DNA of 64,000 nt, from the NCBI RefSeq assembly GCF_000244955.1, contig NZ_CM001439.1, positions 5,834,527 to 5,898,526 of the forward strand. The letters are read 5' to 3'. The stretch comes from Saccharomonospora marina XMU15 (lineage in GTDB: Bacteria > Actinomycetota > Actinomycetes > Mycobacteriales > Pseudonocardiaceae). The notes beneath the pieces were generated by a model. The model was not told the DNA's origin. It did no database searches and saw only the letters and a list, made by a program, of their open reading frames with translations. The position numbers and the translations under genes are program-made. The stretch's first letter is position 1, and each line of letters starts with the position of its first letter. Positions 59,050-64,000 of the stretch are shown piece by piece.

Positions 59050-60903
59050 CTAGCTTTCCCGAGGCCGGTCCCGAAGCGCACGAATACGCACGAGGAATTT
59101 CTCGGCCTTCTGCTGCCCCTCCGCCGTGTCCTTCAGCCGCCTTGTCACCAACGCCAGCTTCTTCGACCGCTCCTGCGCGTCCATCTTGATGGTCTTGTCG
59201 AGTTCCTTCAGCTCCGCCTCGATCGCTTCGATCCGCCTGCTCAACGCGTCGTCCAGAGCGAGCGAAAGCTGCTGCTCCGCCTCGATCAGTTGCTCGGCGA
59301 CCAACTGGTCGAGCGTGGAGCGGGCATCGGCGATGGACTCGACGAGCCACTGCTTGGTGTGCTGCTTGTCGGCGGCGTGCCTGCGGGTGCGCGACATCCA
59401 CCAGCCCGCCCCGAGCCCGATCACGATCGTCGCGGGCAGCACCAGCGGGTTGAACAGCGCGAAGCCCGCGAGCGGCGCGGCCGCGAGTTTGGCCGCACCC
59501 GCTCCGCCGGAAACCCCCATGAACACCAGCAGCTTGTCCTCGGCCGTCGGCGGGCGCTTGTCCGGAGGGCGCAACACGACGGGTGGGCCTCCCGCACGCG
59601 CGAACTGCGAACGGATGATGGCCAGTTCCTCCGTGGAGAACAGCTCGGCCAGCGCCACCTCGGTCACGTGGTTGAGCCGCTGGGCCAGCGCACCGGAGAT
59701 GCCCTGCGAGATGGCCTGCAACGCCGCGTCCACCTGCTGCGGGAGGTTCGCCAGCTCCTCGCGGCTCGCCGCGTCGATGCGTTGCCGGAAGTAGGCCTGC
59801 GCATCCCGCATCCGCCTGCTGGCCTCGTGCCCCAACTCCACGCGCGTGCGCTGCACCTCGCCGCGCAGTTTGAGCTGCCAGCCGCGCGTGGAGGAGCGGC
59901 GCTCCACGGTGAGGCGGTCCCTGCGCTCCCGCAGCCGCTGCGCCTCCGATTCACCGGCCGACAACGCCCTGCGCTCGGCGTTGAGCCTGGCCTGCTGCTC
60001 ACCGAGCGCGCTGGAAAGCGCCCGCAACGTGTTGGCCTCGCCGAGCATCGCGGCCCTTCCCACGAGCAGCTCCTGCACCGCGGCCTGCAACGGCGCCACC
60101 CCCGACTTCTCCCGCAGCATCGCGGCGGCCTGCTCGTTCGGAGCACCTGCCGCCAGCTCGAACATGCGGGCCGAAACGGGGTAGATCGGTGCCTCCGCGA
60201 ACCGGGGCGCGTGCTCGGCCAGCAGTTGCCGGTCGAGATCGAGCACCTGCCGCCAGCCGCGGAACTGGTCGATCTTGGAGAGCGCGAACACGACCGTCTC
60301 CACCCGGTCGGCCATCGTCGTGAGGAACCGCAGCTCGGTGGAGGTGAACGGGGCGGAGGCGTCGACAACGAACAACAGTGCGGTCGCGTTCGCCGCCGCC
60401 TCCATGGCCAACTCGCCGTGCGTGGAGTCCAACCCTCCCACACCCGGGGTGTCGACCAGCGAGATCCGCTCGAGCAGCGGCACGGGACCGCGGACCTCGA
60501 CGTATCGGGGTGGCAGTTGGCCCTCCGGCAGGTCCCTGCCCGCGCAGACCCAGCGGGCGAGTTGGTCCAGCTCGAAACCGACCGGCGCCAACTGCCCCGG
60601 ATAGCACGCCTGCGCCGACCACTCGTCGGAATGCTCGAACACCAGGTAGGTGGCGGTGGCGACATCGGCGTCGACCGGCGAGAGCCCGCGCTCGGCGAGC
60701 AACGCGTTGACGAGGGAGCTCTTGCCCCGGTTGGTCTCGCCGACAACCACGACCGACGGCTTCGCGGCGCGGGATCTTCGCTGCTCCTCCACCCACCGCG
60801 CGGCCTGCGGGTCCAGCTCCCGCAGCAGGGTCAGCAGGGCCTCGCGTGCCTGTTTGACCTGTGCGGGCAGGCTGGGCCTGCCGAGCGAGGGTGCCGTGGT
60901 CAC
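59050..60903 (-). CDS. dynamin-like GTPase A (IniA/DynA type)
   Basis: 617 residues from GTG 60903 (GTG 60942 is an alternative). The large GTPase domain has G1 GETNRGKSS, G3 DTPGVGG and G4 ALSKID. Helical bundle segments follow. A Gly/Ala-rich hydrophobic stretch then comes (PLAGFALFNPLVLPATIVIGLGAGWWM) that would insert into membranes, and a long charged coiled coil (IEAELKELDKTIKMDAQERSKK) closes it. Bacterial dynamins remodel membranes, in actinobacteria near septa or during antibiotic stress (IniA). It is third in an operon with a GrpE-like protein and another dynamin-like GTPase. Confidence 0.85.
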   Translation of the reverse strand: MTTAPSLGRPSLPAQVKQAREALLTLLRELDPQAARWVEEQRRSRAAKPSVVVVGETNRGKSSLVNALLAERGLSPVDADVATATYLVFEHSDEWSAQACYPGQLAPVGFELDQLARWVCAGRDLPEGQLPPRYVEVRGPVPLLERISLVDTPGVGGLDSTHGELAMEAAANATALLFVVDASAPFTSTELRFLTTMADRVETVVFALSKIDQFRGWRQVLDLDRQLLAEHAPRFAEAPIYPVSARMFELAAGAPNEQAAAMLREKSGVAPLQAAVQELLVGRAAMLGEANTLRALSSALGEQQARLNAERRALSAGESEAQRLRERRDRLTVERRSSTRGWQLKLRGEVQRTRVELGHEASRRMRDAQAYFRQRIDAASREELANLPQQVDAALQAISQGISGALAQRLNHVTEVALAELFSTEELAIIRSQFARAGGPPVVLRPPDKRPPTAEDKLLVFMGVSGGAGAAKLAAAPLAGFALFNPLVLPATIVIGLGAGWWMSRTRRHAADKQHTKQWLVESIADARSTLDQLVAEQLIEAEQQLSLALDDALSRRIEAIEAELKELDKTIKMDAQERSKKLALVTRRLKDTAEGQQKAEKFLVRIRALRDRPRES

Positions 60904-60974
60904 GGTGGCCAACCCTAGCGTGACCGCGCTACCCGGCGGCACCGTTTCCGAACGGCCGGTGCCCGCCGACGACG

Positions 60975-61718
60975 CTACCTGCGGGTGTAGACGGTGACGA
61001 CGGGTGCGCGCAGCAGCCGGTCATGATCGAGGAAACCCACCACCTCGGTCTCTGCGACGGTCCCCTCCAACGTCTTGTCCGCCGTCGGCACCGCACCGCC
61101 CGCCTCGTGCACCGAGGGGTCGAAGCGCTGACCGTCCGGTCGCAGCGCGTGCACGCCGACGCCGGCGAGTCCCTGCTCGATGCGTTCGGCGACACCACCG
61201 CTGCGCGCCCGGTCCATCGCGTAGAGACACAGCTGGATGAGCGCCTGGCGGTCGGCGAGGGCCCGCTCGTGGTCGATCGCCGTGAGGGCCATTCCTACGG
61301 AGTCCACGTCGTGCTTCGACGCATTACCCGCCGCAGGGGTTCCATCACTTCGCGCCACCGGTAGCTCTCCCGTGGGTGCGTCGCAATCGCCACGCGACCG
61401 AAAGTTCGCCGCTGCCCACCGGTCGAGCAGTATCGGTATCGCCGTGTCGGCCCAGTAGCGAGGCGACACGTGCCCGTCACTCATTCCCGAACCGATGCGG
61501 AACCGCTCACACAGCACGGCAGCGTCCCGGTCGGCGTGGCCGTCGAGCTTCACACCCACGATCTCGGCGAACGCGGCCTCGACCAGTTCGCGCAGCTCCC
61601 ACTCGTCGGTGGGCAGCGCGTGGCCCTTGAACCGCTCCCGCATGGCCTCCCACAGCATCGGATCACCACGCAGGCCCCAGCGCAGCGGCTCTCGGGCGAA
61701 CAACTCGTCCAGCGTCAC
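60975..61718 (-). CDS. GrpE-like protein encoded between two dynamin-like GTPases
   Basis: 247 residues from GTG 61718 with GGAGG upstream. The N-terminal two thirds are of unrecognised type (REPLRWGLRGDPMLWEAMRE, WADTAIPILLDRWA). The last 60 residues look like the beta-domain of GrpE nucleotide-exchange factors: GVHALRPDGQRFDPSVHEAG, then GTVAETEVVGFLDHDRLLRAP and VVTVYT. The usual long GrpE coiled coil is short or missing (IDHERALADRQALIQLCLYAMDR). No dnaK lies nearby. It may modulate the two GTPases or an Hsp70 encoded elsewhere. Confidence 0.7.
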   Translation of the reverse strand: MTLDELFAREPLRWGLRGDPMLWEAMRERFKGHALPTDEWELRELVEAAFAEIVGVKLDGHADRDAAVLCERFRIGSGMSDGHVSPRYWADTAIPILLDRWAAANFRSRGDCDAPTGELPVARSDGTPAAGNASKHDVDSVGMALTAIDHERALADRQALIQLCLYAMDRARSGGVAERIEQGLAGVGVHALRPDGQRFDPSVHEAGGAVPTADKTLEGTVAETEVVGFLDHDRLLRAPVVTVYTRR

Positions 61719-61745
61719 GGTGAACCTCCGGTTGCGCGTTCGTCG

Positions 61746-63368
61746 TCAGTGCTGCCGCAACTGCTGCCAGATGAGGAAGTACGCCCTGTGCACCACGTGT
61801 GCCACCCGGCTCTGCGCGGGAGTGGCGCCGAAGGACGCGAACGAGCGCCACCAACCGGCGCGCTCGAGCGCATAGGTGGCCAAGTCGGTTCTCGACCCGC
61901 CCGGCTTACCCAGTTGTGCCGGGATGTCGGCGTTGCTTCCCACCCTCAGCACCTCGCGCACCAGGTCCTGCGGCATGTCCACCGAACCGGAAGCCACCAG
62001 TGTCAACGCTTCCAGCATCCGAAGCTGATGCGCCTCCGGTTTCGCGAGCAGCACCTCGATGGCGTCGTGCACCCGCTGCCGTTCGGCCTTGTCACCGGAG
62101 GCGTGCGCGATCGCCGTGATCGAGGCCAGCGCGGCGGCGGCCTTGATGCCGTCCGCTCTGGCGGCGAAGACGGTGTCGAGCCTGGCACGCACCGCCGCGA
62201 GCCCGGAGCTGTCCAGCAGGCTGCGACGCAGGGCCCCCGCCGTCAATTCCGGCTCGGCCCGCAACGCCTGGGTGGCACGGTGAATGCCGTACAGGTCGAG
62301 CTTCTCCAGCAGCCGCTGCCGCACGCCGGACGGCACGTCGCACTCCCAGCTGGTGAACATGTCGGCCGACATGAGCATCACCTCGAGCGCGTCGTCGTCC
62401 AGCCGCGCCACCTGCCGCAGCGCGTCGGCGTCGGCCGAGGTGAACCGACCTGTCTCCGCGGACTCGGCGATGAGGCCGATCACCGGAAGCACGTCGGCGA
62501 CCCTGGGCTTGAGGGTGTCGGCCTGCTTGCGCGCCAGCACGGTGGCCGCCTTCCACACGTCGCCTTCGCAGCCTGGCACCGACTCAGAGGCGATGGTGTC
62601 CGCCTTGTTCAGCACCGCGATGGCGTTGACCGGCCCGGCCTCGCGGCTTGCCGTCGCTGCGGTGAATGCACGCAGGGCCTGCTCGTCGTCGGCTCTGACC
62701 CCCTGGGTCACGACATAGAGCACCGCCTCGGCCCCGGCGACCGCGCTGCGGGAGGTCTCGTCCAACTCGTCACCGAGGTCACGGCGGTCGCCGGTGTCAC
62801 CGGCGCGTTCGCGGTCGGCCCGCTCCTCGCCACCGTCGCCGTCGCCGTCCTCCCGGTCACCGGAGCCGGATGCGCCCAGCAGTTGCTCGGTGCGCGACAC
62901 CGATTCCGCGTCGAGCGAGCCGAGGCCGGGAGTGTCGATCACCGTCATGTTCCGCAGCGCGGCGTTGGTCAGGTAGGCCTCCAGGTGCGAGACGCGATCG
63001 ACGTCCACGCCGAGGTCGGCCGGGATCATCCCGTCCGGCGCGAACGGAAGCACCTGCTTGTCGCCGTTGCGGAACACCACCTCGATGCGGTCGACCGTGC
63101 CGTACTGGAACCGGGTGACCAGCCGGGTGCACTCACCGACGTCCGTGGGCGCCACCCTGCGCCCGATCAGCGCGTTGACCAGCGTGGACTTGCCCGACTT
63201 GATGCGGCCCGCGACCGCGACCTGCAGCGGGGCCCCCAGTCTGCGCAGCACCTCGGCGAATCCCGCCGCCGTGCGCGCGGACACCTGCGACTGCAGTCTC
63301 CTGCACAGCCCGGCCACCGAGGTGGACAGCGGCCCGACGGTGCCGCCTTGTTGTGCGCCTGCCGTCAC
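61746..63368 (-). CDS. dynamin-like GTPase B (IniC-like)
   Basis: GTG 63368 has GGGGGA before it and gives 540 residues. G1 is AVAGRIKSGKSTLVNALIG, G3 IDTPGLGSLD, G4 AVLNKADT. Between G3 and G4 lies a highly charged low-complexity insert (rich in Gly, Asp, Glu and Arg, about 40 residues, beginning GASGSGDREDG) not usual in the family. The C-terminal half is helical; no clear transmembrane paddle is seen, in contrast to dynamin A. It leads the operon, divergent from a sensor kinase gene. Confidence 0.83.
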   Translation of the reverse strand: MTAGAQQGGTVGPLSTSVAGLCRRLQSQVSARTAAGFAEVLRRLGAPLQVAVAGRIKSGKSTLVNALIGRRVAPTDVGECTRLVTRFQYGTVDRIEVVFRNGDKQVLPFAPDGMIPADLGVDVDRVSHLEAYLTNAALRNMTVIDTPGLGSLDAESVSRTEQLLGASGSGDREDGDGDGGEERADRERAGDTGDRRDLGDELDETSRSAVAGAEAVLYVVTQGVRADDEQALRAFTAATASREAGPVNAIAVLNKADTIASESVPGCEGDVWKAATVLARKQADTLKPRVADVLPVIGLIAESAETGRFTSADADALRQVARLDDDALEVMLMSADMFTSWECDVPSGVRQRLLEKLDLYGIHRATQALRAEPELTAGALRRSLLDSSGLAAVRARLDTVFAARADGIKAAAALASITAIAHASGDKAERQRVHDAIEVLLAKPEAHQLRMLEALTLVASGSVDMPQDLVREVLRVGSNADIPAQLGKPGGSRTDLATYALERAGWWRSFASFGATPAQSRVAHVVHRAYFLIWQQLRQH

Positions 63369-63483
63369 CGCTTCCCCCTGTAGCTCACAGCCGAATCCTG
63401 CCACGCTTGTCAGCCTGTGTTCGCACTCGACGTGCTACCAGGGACGGACGCGCGGTGAGCCCCCGCCGACGTAGTGTCGCCTC

Positions 63484-64000
63484 GTGCGGCGGCTCAGTCT
63501 GTGGATGCGGGCGCACCCGATGGTGGGCGACACCCTCATCGCGGTGCTGCTCCTGCTGATAGACACGGCGATCTTCGTGGCCGGTGGCGTCGCACCGCAG
63601 CTGCGGCCGGACTCCTCGCCCCCGGCGTACCTGGTGTTCGCGGTCGACATCGCGATGGTCGCGCCGCTGGTGTTGCGCCGGAAGTACCCGTTGCTGGTCG
63701 CATACGCGGTGCTGCTCATCGGCGCTTTGCACGCCGCACTGGAACTCGGCCTCGCCAGCGCGATCGCAAGCGGGATCGCCATCTACAGCGTCGTGGTGTA
63801 CGTCGGCCGCAAGTCCGGCGCCGTCTACCTCGCGTTGATGATCACCGCGACCGTGGTGCAACTGTTCCTGCAGCACCGCCAGGACTGGCTGGTCAACACC
63901 GTGGTGGGAGTGCTGCTGATGGCGTTCTGCTGGGTGCTCGGCGAGTTCGTCGGCGCCAGGCGGGCATACCAGGCCGAGGTCGAGGCACGCCTGCACCTGC
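63484..64000 (+). CDS. sensor histidine kinase N-terminus, cut by window end
   Basis: From GTG 63484 the frame stays open to the window edge (172 codons). It encodes four or more transmembrane helices (DTLIAVLLLLIDTAIFVAGG, the segment VAPLVLRRKYPLLVAYAVLL, LALMITATVVQLFL and WLVNTVVGVLLMAFCWVLGE). It then enters a cytoplasmic helix, ARRAYQAEVEARLH, that normally leads into a HisKA_3 dimerisation domain. The PLVLRRKYPL motif is typical of NarL-type actinobacterial sensor kinases. Kinase domains and any response regulator lie outside the window. Confidence 0.75.
   Translation, partial: MRRLSLWMRAHPMVGDTLIAVLLLLIDTAIFVAGGVAPQLRPDSSPPAYLVFAVDIAMVAPLVLRRKYPLLVAYAVLLIGALHAALELGLASAIASGIAIYSVVVYVGRKSGAVYLALMITATVVQLFLQHRQDWLVNTVVGVLLMAFCWVLGEFVGARRAYQAEVEARLHL

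Noticed and set aside
61470-63383. A 637-codon plus-strand frame opposite the dynamin-like and GrpE-like genes
   Set aside because: It spans two genes and their intergenic gap in antisense and shows only shadow composition.
1-64000. tRNA or rRNA genes
   Set aside because: No cloverleaf with a GTTCGA-type T arm and CCA-side stem, and no conserved rRNA segments were seen on reading both strands; a covariance-model search would be decisive.

Overview
The window is one contiguous stretch of high-GC actinobacterial chromosome. Translational coupling (GTGA, ATGA and TGATG overlaps), frequent GTG starts, and a mycobacterial-type FadE5 / FabG4 / FadA2 / HtdX set all fit this. So do a mycothiol-type DinB-fold protein, an F420-dependent LLM oxidoreductase and a LexA box of the actinobacterial form. 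The gene mix resembles Pseudonocardiaceae (Saccharomonospora/Prauserella/Amycolatopsis group). That placement is inference: there is no rRNA or other phylogenetic marker here. I saw no tRNA, rRNA, CRISPR array, transposase or phage gene.

Layout. 1-2.8 kb: a 5'-truncated DUF1023 hydrolase, an LppA-like lipoprotein and a broken second lppA copy that runs into a frameshifted amidohydrolase remnant. 2.9-4.1 kb: a second-type tryptophanyl-tRNA synthetase preceded by a complete ribosome-mediated attenuator (leader peptide M-W-W..., mutually exclusive antiterminator and terminator). 4.1-11.3 kb: single enzymes, including dinB with a LexA box, a Mug-type glycosylase and a LuxR regulator. 11.4-13.3 kb: fadE5. 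13.4-19.4 kb: small membrane protein, GroES paralogue, thioredoxin-NHL protein and a large beta-helix-like membrane protein. 19.6-22.1 kb: gluBCA-type amino-acid ABC transporter. 22.3-32 kb: a Liv-type ABC transporter with a built-in acyl-CoA synthetase, flanked by two paralogous M20 peptidases. 32.3-35.9 kb: branched-chain 2-oxoacid dehydrogenase E1a/E1b/E2. 36-41.5 kb: FxsA, SCP2-like protein, TetR, HtdX, FabG4 and FadA2. 41.6-42.8 kb: a DUF433/DUF5615 toxin-antitoxin pair. 42.8-48.6 kb: DrrAB-like exporter, DoxX with a basic tail, secreted GDPD, ORC-like ATPase and an AhpD-like protein. 48.6-55.1 kb: monocarboxylate transporter, septum-formation lipoprotein, secreted peptidase, Xre regulator and a divergent Nramp. 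55.1-58.3 kb: LLM oxidoreductase and pckG. 58.3-63.4 kb: acidic DUF6802-like protein and an operon of two dynamin-like GTPases with a GrpE-like protein between them. The window ends in a sensor histidine kinase.

How the genes work together. Much of the window serves acyl-CoA metabolism: acid uptake and activation (23.8-30.5 kb), branched-chain oxoacid oxidation, and a four-enzyme fatty-acid set split between two loci. A palindrome TACT-N4-AGTA occurs in front of fadE5 (two near-matches), between fabG4 and fadA2 (one perfect, one near-match) and between the SCP2 gene and the TetR gene. This suggests one local TetR regulon. Two identical-architecture 4 x 21-bp repeat arrays sit directly after the stop codons of two unrelated minus-strand genes. 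The most interesting items are the dynamin/GrpE-like/dynamin operon, the trpS attenuator, the TetR regulon and these stop-codon-abutting repeats.
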